Part shown: positions 13,401 to 25,482 of the stretch, one piece after another
Layout of the letters: the number at the start of each line of letters is the position of its first letter
How positions within the stretch are numbered: position 1 is the stretch's first letter
Made by a program: the position numbers and the translations under genes
Notes under the pieces: generated by a model
Told to the model about the DNA's origin: nothing
The model's input: the letters and a program-made list of their open reading frames with translations, nothing else
The model's database searches: none
Source: Nemophila menziesii
Taxonomy: Eukaryota; Streptophyta; Magnoliopsida; Boraginales; Hydrophyllaceae
DNA length: 64,000 nt
Assembly (NCBI GenBank): GCA_029959085.1
Contig: JARWIR010000005.1
Coordinates: 6,078,501-6,142,500, forward strand
Direction of reading: 5' to 3'

Positions 13401-13592
13401 CATATATGTAACTAGAAGCTACACACTTAACACACATTATCTCAAATAGCTCCAAAAAACACAAATATATCCAAGACCGACTAAATACTCAAAAATGTCA
13501 GGTAACGGGGATAAATCCAAATTTAATGCTCACAGATCTCCCTAAATGATGTATCTTTAGCCTCTAAATATACAAAAAATAACGATACATCA
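10465..13592 (-). mobile_element. Putative 5' LTR of the gypsy-type element
   Basis: The region begins TGGTG six bases from the primer site and ends ...gatacatca. Its right 650-700 bp match 5580-6228. The left part contains the run ttgcaagtgtacgagtcgt near 10515, which I recall as common in plant gypsy LTRs. Length would be about 3.1 kb, consistent with large Athila/Tat LTRs. The middle (10600-12890) holds only short frames. Boundaries are inferred from TG...CA and the primer site, not from a full LTR pair. Confidence 0.45.
12908..13049. repeat. (TTC)n microsatellite, about 47 units
   Basis: An almost perfect TTC run of about 140 bp. It produces artificial poly-Ser and poly-Glu frames on the two strands. 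The sister LTR has only about six units near 5610. Confidence 0.95.
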
Positions 13593-13831
13593 ATATGACT
13601 ATGACAAAAGTTAGATGATAAAATGGTGATATGAATGTATTGTAAGCACAAAAAGGTATGCCCATCAAAAAGAGAAGAAGATCCATAAGGTTACATGTAG
13701 TGAGCCAATATGTACATAAAAAATATTAGCTAACATACTTATTTTACTGTAATTCATTTTTAATTTTAACTAGATTAAATTTTGACCTTCTAATTGCGTC
13801 CTTAATTACCTTTCTTTTCCTAATAGACTAG

Positions 13832-14430
13832 CTAATAGTCCTTAAAGTCACTTGTAAAAGATGCATTAGTGTAAACAATTAATGTAGAAGAAGGCAGTTT
13901 ATTAGACAAGGGCGATATTTTAGCTAAGCTTGTTTTACCTGTGTTATTTGTATCCCTTGTACCTTGTTTCATATTTCCTTTATCTCTATAAGTTTTTACT
14001 TTTAGTGTCATTTGTATTTTTTGAAATAGCAACAGATTCATTAGCTCTAAGACAATCATCATGGGTTCCAATCTTTTTTTACTGTATCAATTGGGTCCGG
14101 GGCAATAACATTAAAGGGGTAGTTGTTTCTGCCTATCCATATTAACCATGCTATAAAGGCTACCACCTCCACTAGTCTCCTCTTATTGTTCTTATTATTC
14201 GAGGTTAGATCAAACACTTTGGCAAGCCAAGCTTCAAATCTAGCTGTATTGTGATTATTAGTCAAGAGTTTAATAAGGTATGTGAGCCATGTAGCCCTAG
14301 CCGAGCAATCTAGTAGGACATGTTTTGTGATTCATCTTTAGAGTTACAAACTCCACATGTGGGATCCTTAGTACAATATCTTTTGACTTTATTACATTCA
14401 GTGGCAAACCCTTCCTTACAAGCCTTCCAA
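13832..14430 (-). mobile_element. LINE ORF2 fragment (zinc-binding region to start of RNase H)
   Basis: On the minus strand the translation runs from LWKACKEGFATECNKVK through a zf-RVT-type zinc region (CTKDPTCGVCNSKDES, near 14330-14390) and on to FIAWLIWIGRNNYPFN (within the open frame 14059-14265), equivalent to WxIWxxRN in other plant LINEs. A second minus frame (13832-14071) ends TNASFTSD, resembling the CDASxT start of the RNase H domain. Frameshifts separate the pieces. The fragment stops at the start of RNase H. Confidence 0.7.
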
Positions 14431-14508
14431 AGATTTTTTTTTTATAAATTTTTTGGTGGGATAATCATTTTCCATATCCACTGGCTATTATAGGACATAA
14501 AGGGCTGT

Positions 14509-14990
14509 AAACGAATTGAGTCGAGCCGCATACTAGATGTGGAAGCTATTTTGTTAACATTTCCTAGTCGAGCTGAGTTGAGCTGAGCTCAAATTTTGAC
14601 GAGTCGAGCCAGGTTTTTTAAAGCTTGTTTGTTAACTTATCAATAGAGGTTTTTTCGAGTCGGGCTCGAGTTATTAACGAACAATTTGTTTTTTTTATGG
14701 TAAAGCGGAACTTTCATGAACGATTGATATTATATATAATGTGTGGTATAAAGTATGAAGTGTGATATTAATGAAACATTAAAATCTAAAGAAATAAAAA
14801 AAATCAAGTCAATATATTAGGTTTAATAATATAATTTGATAACTAAAACATTAATTTACATATCATAAAAATAAATGGTCGGTTAACGAACGAGCTCGAA
14901 CAAATTCTTTTTGTTAGTTTGTATAAACAAACGAGTTCGAACGGGGTTTTTCTCGAATCGAGCCCGAGCTGCTTGCAAACAGTTTGGTTT
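14509..14990. mobile_element. MITE-like element with GAGTCGAGC-type termini
   Basis: The left end contains ggctgtaaacgaattgagtcgagcc and the right end cgagcccgagctgcttgcaaacag, which are diverged inverted copies. Motifs such as cgagctcg and tcgagct are scattered near both ends. This is the look of a common plant hAT-derived MITE. No transposase is present, and exact ends and target duplication are uncertain. Confidence 0.5.
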
Positions 14991-15159
14991 GTTTAAGAAC
15001 CCTATGTTACATAAATTGTAATTTAGTCTCTTTTATTCCCCTAGTATCATTTTCAACTTTTTTAATTTGGTGGTACATACCTTTGTTTGTTATATTTCCG
15101 TCTTTAAGCAGGATGAGTAAAGTTTATCATTTGTTATCAAATCAATTATTCTTCATATA

Positions 15160-16080
15160 TTGGGAGAATTCTGCAATGCTTGTGGTCTCCTTGATCATAC
15201 AGAAGAAGAGTGCAACAACAAGAACAAACTGAAAAGAAGATTAGGAAAATGGATTCATGGTAGCGAGAAAGATTTCAAGAAAATGGAAGAACAACAAACC
15301 ATCTTCGTCTTCACAGCTAACAAGGAAATCATGAGTCAAAATGCTAACTCAGTGAGTAACAAAGCGATTGGAAGTAATGAGTCAAGAAACGAGTTAGAAA
15401 GGTACGGTAAAACTCAACTCGGTACCACAAAGGACAAAATTAAAGCTGTCAAGAATAATGCCAAAAAAAAGGTGTACGAGGATGAAGGAAGGACAATCAG
15501 TACAATGGTGGGAATGAACCTTGCTGAGGTGTTAAATCCGACAAAAAACATATTCGGAAAATTTTTGGACCCAAAAAGTAATGAAGAAGAGCCCAAAACC
15601 CCTAATGGGCCAGCTACTAATGAAATAAGGAATATTATTGATGGGCCAAATCAATTGTCTTTTGGATCAATTCAGAAAAAAGAAATAGAACAAGCCCTAT
15701 CAGCTGAACCTAAGGTGGGCTTTATAAACCATTTAACCAGCCCATCTAACCAAACCCAAACAACACAAAACAAAACCCCGACAGAAACTCTCCAAACACA
15801 AATCGGAAATAAACCAAACACTCTCCCCAAAAACGCTGATGAACCAATACCTAACCCTAACCAAATTAATCCAGTTCGAATCTATGAAGAAGATGAAGAT
15901 GAAAGAATGGAAGAAATTAAAAGCAACTATGGTAATGAAAAATTACGAGAAGATAATAGAGAAAGAAGGTTAAATGAATACTACCAAATGGGAGAAAAAT
16001 CTAAGAGTGAGAAGATTTGGAAGGCACGATGGACACCAGCAATGGGAACCAGCATAATGAACACTCAAATGGAGGAATAG
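15160..16080 (+). pseudogene. LINE ORF1 C-terminal part (zinc knuckle)
   Basis: An open frame of 306 codons begins without an ATG and is cut at its 5' end. Its first residues form a CCHC knuckle, CNACGLLDHTEEEC (C-x2-C-x4-H-x4-C), as in the nucleic-acid-binding ORF1 proteins of plant LINEs. The rest is Lys/Glu/Asn-rich, low complexity and hydrophilic, and ends at TAG (16078-16080). The usual N-terminal DUF4283 domain is missing because of truncation. In intact elements ORF1 coats the RNA. ORF2 begins about 100 bp downstream. Confidence 0.75.
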
Positions 16081-16184
16081 AACAGTAATGGAGATGAAAT
16101 GGGGACTGACATTGGAGAAGGTAGAAACTCGAAGGAGGCTAATGAGTTTTGCGGGGTTGAACCAGATCAACCCCATCCACAACA

Positions 16185-19100
16185 ATGACACAACTAAGTT
16201 GGAACTGTCAAGGGCTTGGAGGAGACCTGACAGTTCTAACACTAAAAGATACTGTTGTTCAGTATCAACCTGAGGTAATATTCCTAATTGAAACTAAAAA
16301 TAATTCTACCTATGTGAAAAATATAGCTTCTGAACTAAAATACGAAATTAGCTGTATTATAGACCCGAAAAAACTTAGTGGGGGGCTTGCTCTACTGTGT
16401 AAAGCGAATATAAAAATTGAAATACTAGAAACATCTGACTCATATATCCATTGTAAAATTTTTGATAAAAACAAAAAGGAATACTGTACAACTTATGCCT
16501 ATATACCTTCAGAAGATAAAGAAAAAGATGCTGTCTTAAACTCAATAAAAGACTGTAGAAGATTCTGTCCCTTACTCCCATGGAACATTATAGGTGATAT
16601 GAATATGTATAGGTACAGCTATGAAAAATTGGGAGGAAAGGGGCCAAACAAAATCAATATGAAAAGAATTAACAAGTGGTTAAAAAAGCTTGAAATGACA
16701 GACCTTACTTCTAAAGGCTGCAAATTTTCCTGGTCAAATAAAAGACAAAATGAAGAGATAATTAAACAACTTATTGATAGGTGCTGCATTAGTAAATCTT
16801 GGGAAACTCTTTTCCCTAATTCTTGGCTAGCAATTCTTCCCCCTATTGGATAAGACCACTCTATGATAATGATTATGAAGGATATTAAAAAAATTCCTTA
16901 TCTTAAGAGATTTATATTTTGTAAAAACTGGATGGAAGATGAGGAATGTATAAATCTGATTAATAAAAAATGGCTAGAAATGGTTATGATGAGAGGAAAA
17001 GGAGTTCATAAATTAGGAAAGAAACTTAACATACTGTCTCATAATATTACTGACTGGGCTAGGAAAAATGCAAAAAAGAAAAAAGAATCCCTTAAAAATG
17101 ATAACATATCTCTCCAAAATATGATTAACTCTAATGACCCTATAAATTGGGAACATTATAATGCAATTACTAAAAGAATGGAAAGTAGATGGAAACAAGA
17201 AGAATCTTATTGGAAATTAAAATCAAGAGTGAAATGGCTCACCCTTGGGGATAGGAACACTGCCTATTTTCATGCTTTAACCAAAATGAGAAGAAAAAGA
17301 AATAAAATAGAATGTCTACTTACTGAGGATAATAAGTGGGTTTATGATAAGAATGGTATGGAGAATGAAATCAAAACCTATTTCAAAAACATATTTAGCT
17401 CTAAAGGACCGAGAAACTATGACCCTGTGATAGAAAATGTTAAAAAATGCGTGGATGAAAACATGAATGCTAAACTTACTGCCCCAATCTCTATAGATGA
17501 GATTAAAAGAGCACTTTGGGATATGGGAGAAGATAAGGCTCCTGGTCCTGATGGATATCCTGTATACTTCTTTAAAAAACATTCGGAACTTATAAAATTT
17601 GATATATTAAGATTTATATCAGATTTTTTATGGAATGGGAGTAGTCTATATGAAATCAATAAGACTATAATTACCCTTATTCCAAAAGTGGATAGTCCAG
17701 CTAAAGTGGCCCATTTTAGACCAATTAGCTGTTCCAATGTGATATATAAAATCTTAGCTAAAATTCTTGTAAAAAGGTTACAAAGTATAATGCACCTTAT
17801 AATAAGTGAAACTCAATGTGCCTTTATCCCTGGTAGAGAAATCTCGGAAAATATTCTCCTAGCGCATGAAGTAAGTCACTTTCTTAAAAGAAAAAGGAAA
17901 ACTGATAAACATTATATGGCTATAAAGGCAGATGTGGCTAAAGCCTATGAAAATGTAGAATGGGATTTCTTAAATGATATGCTTTTTAAAATGGGTTTTA
18001 ATACAATTTGGATAAAGTGGATAATGGGATGTGTAACAACTGTCTCATATCAAGTTCTCCTTAATGGAGAACAGGTGGCTATTGACTTACCCTCTAAAGG
18101 CTTGAGACAGGGGGACCCACTATCTCCTTTCCTATTTTGTATCATTACTCAAGCCCTTTCTGCGCTTATTACTAAAAATATTAACGAAAATCATATAAGA
18201 GGCCTTAAAATCAATAGAAAATGCCCCACCCTTAGCCATATATTATTCGCTGATGATAGTCTCTTCTTTATAAGAGCTGAAGAAGATGATGTGGAAAATT
18301 TTAGCAATATTATTAATGAATATAGTAATGCCTCGGGACAATGTATTAACCTAAATAAAAGTGGGGTTATGTTTTGTAAAAATACACCTGAAGATAAAAT
18401 AAATCACCTCCTCTCTATTTTGAGAATGAACAAACTGGACAATTTAGGAAAATACTTAGGACTCCCAGCTGATTGGGGTAGGTCCAAAGTAAAATCCTTA
18501 AATTGGATGATAGATATCATTTCAAAAAAAGTGGAAAGTTGGAATACCAACTTCTTATCAGATGCAGGAAAAGAAACATTAATCAAAGCTGTAATTAGTG
18601 CTATTCCTTCCTATACAATGGCAGTTTTTCTTATACCTAATACAGTATGTGATAATATAGACTCGCTTATCTCAAAATTTTAGTGGAATAAAAATAATGA
18701 AAAAAGAAAACACTGGATAAATTGGAAGGAAATGACTGAGAATAAAAATAAAGGAGGAATGGGATTCAAAAATATGAGAATAAAAAACTATGCCTTACTA
18801 GCAAGAAATGCTTGGAAAATATTTAAAAAACCAGAATCTTTACTTGCTAAAACTCTTAAAGGCATTTACTATAGTAAAACATCCTTTATAAATGCTGAAT
18901 TACGATATCACCCCTCTTGGGGATGGAAAAGTCTCCTAGAAGGTAGAAATATTTTTAAAAATGATATGAAATGGAAAATTGGAAATGGAGTAAGTGTGAA
19001 TATATGGAAGGACTCGTGGATCCCTGGAATCAAAAGCTTAAAATGTCCCACAAATTGTCAGTTAAAAAATGTAGCTGATTTATTTTATGAAGGTTCTAAT

Positions 19101-19931
19101 ATATGGAATCATACCTTGATAAATGAATGGTTTAATCCTATTATAAGTAACAAAATCTGCAACATAATAACCCCAATAAAGACACATGAGGATATGGCCT
19201 TTTGGAATCCATCTAAGGATGGAGAAGTTACCTCGAAAAATATATATGGTTATCTTAAAGACTTAGAAAGTGAAAAAGAAAAGAAAAAAAATGAATTCAC
19301 ACCATGTAGCTCCCATGTAACCCCAAATGAAATTTGGAAGGAGATATGGAAGCTTAAGGTGCCCCCTAGAATTCGAAATTTCTTATGGAAACTTTGTAAG
19401 AGAAAGGTTCCCACTGAGGAACTAAAATTTCATTCAAAGTGTGCAACTTCGGATTTATGTAATTTATGTGGAAATGATGTAGAATCTATTGAACATATGA
19501 TATTTAAGTGCCCATGGGTAAGAGCACTTTGGTTTATATCACCCTTACAGCTCCATACTTCTATCTGTTGTACTTCAAAGTTTGAAGACTGGTTTCTCAG
19601 TCTGAAAACTTTGCGAGGGGGTACAGATATAGGGGGGAGAGATATTGCCTCATTAGTCCCTTTTATAGTGTGGAATATATGGAAAGCTCGAAATAAATTC
19701 TGTTACGAAGGTAAAAAACCTGATCCAATATATGTGCTTCAACAAGCAATTAATGCCTATGATGAAATTAATAAATTATCTGAGGCTAATAAACCCACTG
19801 ACCAAAAGAGTGAAAATGTAAAGAGTTTAAATACTCAACACAACAACACTAAAAACAATGAGAAACTGGAAGGAAAAAGTATTCTTCACTGCTCAAAATC
19901 AGGTACTGGTAATATGAGAAAATGGAATTAA
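16185..19931 (+). pseudogene. LINE ORF2: endonuclease, reverse transcriptase, zinc region
   Basis: One frame runs from ATG 16185 and is broken only by stops at 16851 (TAA, in the expected G-S-D-H region), 18681 (TAG, within the F-W-W motif) and 19929. Domains in order: EEP endonuclease (MTQLSWNCQG at the start, later IGDMN, where the family usually has IGDFN); reverse transcriptase from about 17480, with KAPGPDGYP, FIPGRE, ADVAKAY (17928 on), LRQGDPLSPFLF and the catalytic FADDS near 18247-18261; then the zf-RVT region with WKLKVPPRIRNFLWK and C-x2-C (CNLCG) near 19460. In YENVEW the family's usual Asp is Glu. RNase H is missing. Not functional as it stands. Confidence 0.9.
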
Positions 19932-20146
19932 GTTAAAAACTTTGATATCAAGGTAAAAAAGAAAAGGGGGAGAGAAGAAAAAATAAGCGGGTCGGATAAT
20001 GCATCTCAAATGAAAACGGGCCTATCCAACCCTACCTGACCCATATACTAAACCCCTACTTGTACAACCCCTCATCCTTCTATTCTATTCTCTCTTCCAA
20101 TTGCCGCCCTATCTCGTTTCCTCTCTTCCTCATTCAATTCGCCGTC

Positions 20147-23100
20147 ATGCCGAAGCATTACAGACCTGCGGTGAGCTCATCTCGCTTCCGTTCATTATAC
20201 TATCAAACAATTTATTTTTAATTTTAACACTTTAACTGTCTATTAAGCTTACGTGAGCTCATCTAATCTAAAACCTTTCATCTCACTATTCAACTATTTG
20301 TTGATACTTTTATCACTTTAACTGCGTCTAGTAAGTTGATTTTCGTTTTATTATTTTTTTCAGGGAAAGAAGAAGGAAGGAAATGCAGCACGATATATGA
20401 CTAGGTCACAAGCTGTTAAGTATCTTCAAATCAGTTTATCACTCTTCAGGTTTTTTTCTAAAATTGATATAATGAAACTCATGTAGTATCTTTTCTGCTA
20501 CTTGTTAATTGTATTCAGGTCAATTACTTTAGAGATTGTAAGTAAAAATATAATTCACTAGATTAATGCTAAATTTATAATGCATAATGGAATGTTAATT
20601 GGTCTAATAAGTACTTTAGTAGAAACTGGAATTTGTTAATTATACTGATACTCATACTGTAGTGTAATATATAGTGTTACGTTTATAGTTTATGGCGTTA
20701 TATTGTACTATTGGTCCTTGGTTATTTGAAATATCCAAATTACCATGAGTTTCAAAATTAGTAAAGTAGTAAGTCTGTTTATTTATCATAACCTAGGGAC
20801 TAAATGTGCAATTTACACCCAAATTATTTGTTAATAATCGTGTTAATTTGTAATTTGTAATTTGTAGGAAACTATGCATCCTCAAGGGTGTTTTTCCGCG
20901 TGAACCAAAGAAGAAGGTGAAGGGAAATCACCATACGTATTATCATTTAAAGGATATTTTGTTCCTTAAGCATGAACCATTGCTTGAGAAGTTCAGAGAG
21001 ATGAGGGCATATGAGAGGAAGGTCAAAAAAGCAATGTCAAGAAAGAATAGGGACCTTGCTGAAAGATTACTGAATCGCAAGCCTTCTTATACTCTAGATA
21101 TGATAATCAGTGAGAGGTTAGTTAATCAGTTAATCTAGTTTGCTTTGTTTGTTTTAACTTTTTTCACTAATTATTTATTTTTTCTCACAGATACCCAAGG
21201 TTTATCGATGCTTTAAGAGATTTAGATGACTCTTTAAGTATGGTACATCTATTTGCTGCTTTGCCAGCTGTTGAAAGAGAAAAGATCGAAGTTAAACATG
21301 TTCATACTTGTCGAAGGTAATTTTACAATGTTAAATATCCAAATAGCCAAATAGCTAAATATACCCCTTATTTTACAAAATAGCAATTGTATCCCAAACA
21401 TTACAAATATTCTTCTCAATACTTATCAGAATATTTCTTCTCTGTTTAATAAAAGGTTGAGTCATGAATGGCAAGCTTATATATCCCGTACACATAAGCT
21501 CAGGAAGACCTTTGTTTCCGTAAAAGGGATTTATTATCAGGTAACGTGGCTTCTATTATGTAGGTTTAATTGCATCATTAGTCCCTATAGTCTCCAATAT
21601 AGCTCTCCTCTAGTCCACAATGCCACGTAAAAGGTCTCTATAGTCGATATTTATGACCTTTCGTGGCATTTATAAAGCACAGAGACTAGACAACTCATAT
21701 TTCGGAAACCACAGGGACTAACTGTGCAATTAACATTATTTAGGCGTGCTATCTTATTATATTTACGGTAAATACTCTATTTCTAGGCTGAGGTTGAAGG
21801 GCAAAAGATCACTTGGTTAACTCCACATGCATTGCAACAAGTATTACCTGTTGATGTTGACTACAAGATTTTGTTGACTTTCCAGGAATTTTATGAGGTA
21901 AATGTTTTTTTAACTGTATTGTTTCATTTCCAAATTTACTTTTTATATATAATTTATTTTTTGTAAATTGTAGACTCTCCTCGGCTTTGTGAATCTTCAT
22001 CTGTATAAATCACTTAACGCGGAATATCCACCTATTCTTGACAGTAATCTTGAAGCTTTAGCTGCAGGTATGTATTTAAAGCCTTTTATTGGATACTTGA
22101 AATACAGAATAAATAATTACTTTTGATACACAGATCTTTATGCACTATCACGATACTTTGATGCAAATTCGAAAGCTTCGAAAGTGGAGTTAAAACCAGA
22201 ATCTGTAAGTGAAGAAACAAAAGGTGATGAATCTGAATTAAGACTTGCACAGCTTCAACATCAACTTCCTTCAAATGAACCTGGTGCTTTAATGCATCTT
22301 CTTCAAGATTCTGCTGAAAAAGAAGAAGATGATGAGGATACTAAAGAATGCAAAAACCTCTTTAAGGATGTCAAATTTTTCTTGAGCCGTGAGGTCAGTT
22401 TATACACGTTTGTATATATTGCATAGTTTTGAGAATATCATATAGTTTTTTCTTGGAAAACCAGCATTTGACTAATTGTAGTTTTTATGACCTTTTGTCA
22501 AACCACGGAGGGTATTTTGGTCTTTTACCTTATCCTAAATACAATTTTTTCATTCTTCCTATTACTCTAATATTGTATGTCTATTTTCAGGTTCCAAGAG
22601 AATCATTGCTTTTTATCATCCCTGCTTTTGGTGGTGTGGTTTCATGGGATGGACCTGGAGCACCATTTAAGGAAACTGAACAAAGTATTACTTATCAGGT
22701 CAAGAGTTTATCCTTTATTTTTCATTTATGATATCATTTTTCATTATTTTTGTATAAACTTTTGTGTATTTTTATTTACAGATTGTGGACAGGCCAACTC
22801 AGGGACACAAATTCCTATCACGAGAATATGTTCAGCCACAATGGGTTTATGATTGTGTAAATGCACGCATAATATTACCAACTGAAAAATACATGGTTGG
22901 ATGGTAATAAAATATAAAAACTTTAACTACTTATATAGGAAGCTAAATAATACTTTTAAGAAATAAGAAATTAACTAATGATGTCCTTTTTGGTAATTTA
23001 ATCATAACAGTATCCCTCCACCTCATTTATCACCATTTGTGGATAACGAGGCAGAAGGTTATACTCCAGACTATGCAAAAACTATCAAAGACCTTCAAGC

Positions 23101-23704
23101 TGCTGCAAGAAAGGAAATTTTACCTATGCCAGGTGTCGATAAGGATGATTTTGATGATTCCATGCTTACTGAGGGTATTATTGACCGAGCTGAAGCTATT
23201 GAAGATGCCGAGAAAAAACGCAAGGTATTATTAATTTTATTAATTAATATTACTTTTTTGCCTCAACTTACATCTCTGACTATACTTACACATTTTGTTG
23301 AATTTGATAATTACAGATGTCATTACTTGAGAAACAGTACCATAATGAGTTAAAAAAGGAGCTTCAAGGCTCAAAACGTTCTTCTTCTGTGATTAATGAG
23401 AAAGCTACTGATGAAGAAGAATCTGGTCCTGATATGCAGCAAATCACCAAGGATGAAGATAAATTGTCCGAAGTATTAATGTCTCGCAAAAAGAGAAAAC
23501 TCAAAGAAGCTATGGATGTAAGTTTTTTCATCCTATATACTATATTTATATATATTGCTTGGTTACCCCTAGGGTTTTGAAAACCTTTTTTTGGCCACAT
23601 AATTTATTTGATTTGATTTCTTTTATTAGATTGGGAAGAAGCGCAAGCAGGGCAGCATTGATCGTCTAAAAGAAAGGAAGAAAAAACTTGATGCAGCAAA
23701 TTAA
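20147..23704 (+). CDS. PES: Pescadillo homolog, copy 1 (13 exons, 584 aa)
   Basis: Exons: 20147-20170, 20364-20449, 20868-21116, 21191-21316, 21456-21540, 21787-21897, 21974-22067, 22134-22393, 22591-22698, 22782-22903, 23011-23224, 23317-23517, 23630-23704. All introns are GT-AG and the joined frame is open. The protein starts MPKHYRP and has the Pescadillo N-terminal domain (to about residue 285), an acidic linker, a BRCT domain (about 335-430, with [13 protein letters not shown] and VQPQWVYDC) and a Lys/Arg-rich C-terminus likely to direct nucleolar import. Pescadillo acts with BOP1 and WDR12 (PeBoW) in 27S pre-rRNA processing and 60S subunit assembly. The length matches plant homologs, which are around 590 aa. 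Intron 5 carries a MITE; a LINE remnant ends just upstream. Nothing indicates loss of function. Confidence 0.95.
21565..21735. mobile_element. MITE in intron 5 of PES copy 1
   Basis: Inverted ends ttaattgcatcattagtccct (about 21567) and agggactaactgtgcaattaa (about 21714) are near-perfect complements. Similar 10-bp runs, attatgtagg on the left and attatttagg on the right, flank them and look like a target duplication with one change. About 170 bp with no coding capacity; Mutator-type by duplication size. It does not touch the splice sites. Confidence 0.65.
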
Positions 23705-24960
23705 TTTTATTTATCTGGAAAACTTTGAGATTGTTAGTATACAATATATTTGCTTATTTATTGACATGTGTAATTTTGTTGCTTTACTATGCTACTATTG
23801 TCTGAAATTTTGGTATAATATGTTTGAAGTTATAATTTGCTTGGATTTTTATACATTGGATAGTGTTTTATTGTTACATTTGTGTTGTGTCTGTGTTTAG
23901 ATACCTGATACCTACTTCACTTTGATTTTTGTAGTCCAGTTTGTTGCACAAGGATCATAGTAGTGATTTCTATGGTACAAAATACTCGCCATGATATACA
24001 ATTGTGTCTAGATAGTGTCTTGTATAAAAATGTACACAAACAAATAAGACAAAATCTTCAGTTACAATAGAACTTAAATTGGCCCGTTACAAGGGAGGGG
24101 TTGTAGAGAATCTTCAACATTTAGTATCATAGGTGGTTGAACAGAAAGAAACCTAATCTCTATTATGTATATGTTGAGGTACATTTTTATGGTATCGATT
24201 TTCTTAGATCGCGAAAGAATTCATGGTCTGAAACAATTATACTTATGTTTCTGCTCAATATAGTCCAAGGCTAGATGAGAGTGTCTTAATGATTCACCAC
24301 ATCCTTAGTTACTTTTTTTTAAACATAGTTTATCACAAAGTGTACCTCAAGAAACAAATCTCTTCAAGCTTCAAGGATTGAGCAACCTGGCCTCTTCAGA
24401 CCTATTTAATCATTAATGCTAAAATGGTATGTTTTTCAATCTTTTAACTCCAACTCCGCTAAGTCGTCATCTCGCTAGAGTTTTGATGGCAATGTCCTCA
24501 AAACATGTTAAAAGGCTTAGGCCCAAACAAAGTCCAACTCCAACTTCCAAACTGACCCAATAAGTATTTAATTTGTTCAGAAAACAAAAGTCTAAAAATA
24601 AAACATTATTTTTAATTAATGGCCCACACAAGGCCCAACACTATTTAAGGAATAAAAACTTAACCCACTTCTTCAAAATCAAGTTCTTTCCTTTACATAT
24701 CTCGCCTATTTCTATTGTTATCCCAGCGCCTTCTTCCTCTCTTTTTTCAGGTGTACACTGGCGGTTTAGTTCATGCGCTTTAGGCAACTCTAATTTATGG
24801 TAGTAGATCGGAGGTATCTCAGTCCAGTCAGGTCAGATCCTCATTTGTGGTGTCCTCTTTGTTTCTGGTTTTGGCTTCACTAGCTGTTTTTAACTTTAAT
24901 TTTTGTCATTCATTTCTTTATTTTAAAAATAAATAAAAAATATTAGAAATTTATAACCTA
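23705..24960. other. Intergenic region downstream of PES copy 1
   Basis: No gene is supported. The 3' UTR of PES copy 1 presumably occupies the first few hundred bases. Small frames at 23688-23900 and 24573-24803 lack domains. Confidence 0.4.
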
Positions 24961-25162
24961 TGCTAATTTCTAGGGTAGAGCAAATTATAATTCAATCCGA
25001 ATTTTGAACCCAACCCGGGTAAAATTTAAACCGGGAATTCTTTTTTTAAGATTAGTTTATATATAGGTTTGGACCAGATATCAGATAAACCAAACCCGTA
25101 GTGCTACAGGCGGGTTAATATTTTACATTATAAGAACCAAATTTACCCGACAACCCGACCCA

Positions 25163-25213
25163 TTATTTATAGTGTTGTTTTTCACAATTCCTTCTCAAAA
25201 TTACGATGTGGGA
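25163..25213 (-). promoter_or_regulatory. snRNA-type promoter (USE plus TATA), minus strand
   Basis: On the minus strand tcccacatcg (25204-25213) matches the plant snRNA upstream sequence element RTCCCACATCG apart from the first positions. Exactly 31 bases later comes ctataaataat. This spacing is the one known for RNA polymerase II snRNA genes in plants. No known U-snRNA sequence follows. Confidence 0.6.
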
Positions 25214-25318
25214 GTCATAATATCAGACTTTCAAAGCAACAACAAAATTTATAAGTAAAGTGTAGCTTTTCTAAGCAGAAGCTTAAGCTACGTGCTGTGT
25301 TTTTTTTGTAACAATTTT

Positions 25319-25370
25319 TCCCACATCGATACTTTTACTACAGAAATTCCAAAATGTGCCTATAAATAAT
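25319..25370 (+). promoter_or_regulatory. snRNA-type promoter (USE plus TATA), plus strand
   Basis: tcccacatcg (25319-25328) is followed after 31 bases by ctataaataat (from 25360). It is the mirror of the minus-strand pair at 25163-25213, with the same spacing and TATA sequence. The sequence after the expected start site does not match U1-U6, U3 or telomerase RNA as far as I can recognise. Confidence 0.6.
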
Positions 25371-25482
25371 AGGAAGCTGAGAGTATCTTCCATCATCTAC
25401 AACCTCACTCATTTCAATATGTGGGTGTATTGAGGTTGGGTTACGTATAAATTTTATTTATATATGAATTATTGCTCCTTTG

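Larger units (their letters stand above)
15145..19960 (+). mobile_element. Nearly complete LINE (L1-type), truncated at both ends
   Basis: The element carries the zinc-knuckle end of ORF1 and then ORF2 with endonuclease, reverse transcriptase and zinc-binding regions, all on the + strand. The N-terminal DUF4283 part of ORF1 is absent. At the 3' side the frame reaches the RNase H entry (RKWN, stop, VKNFDIKV) and similarity ends near 19955, without RNase H or poly-A. Only three nonsense codons interrupt ORF2, so the copy is much younger than the LINE at 0.9-4 kb. PES copy 1 begins less than 200 bp downstream of its broken end. Confidence 0.85.
25041..25482. repeat. Direct repeat, copy 1 (carries head-to-head snRNA-type promoters)
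   Basis: This segment is nearly identical to 26789-27213. Compared with copy 2 it has about 20 extra bases near 25060-25080 (around ggtttggaccagatat). It ends ...ttgctcctttgag in both copies. A hairpin (gtagctt...aagctac) lies in the centre, near 25262-25291. Confidence 0.9.

Noticed and set aside
25319..25480. A true U-snRNA gene
   Set aside because: The promoter elements fit, but the sequence downstream does not contain the conserved U1, U2, U3, U4, U5 or U6 core sequences; it also lies in a transposon.
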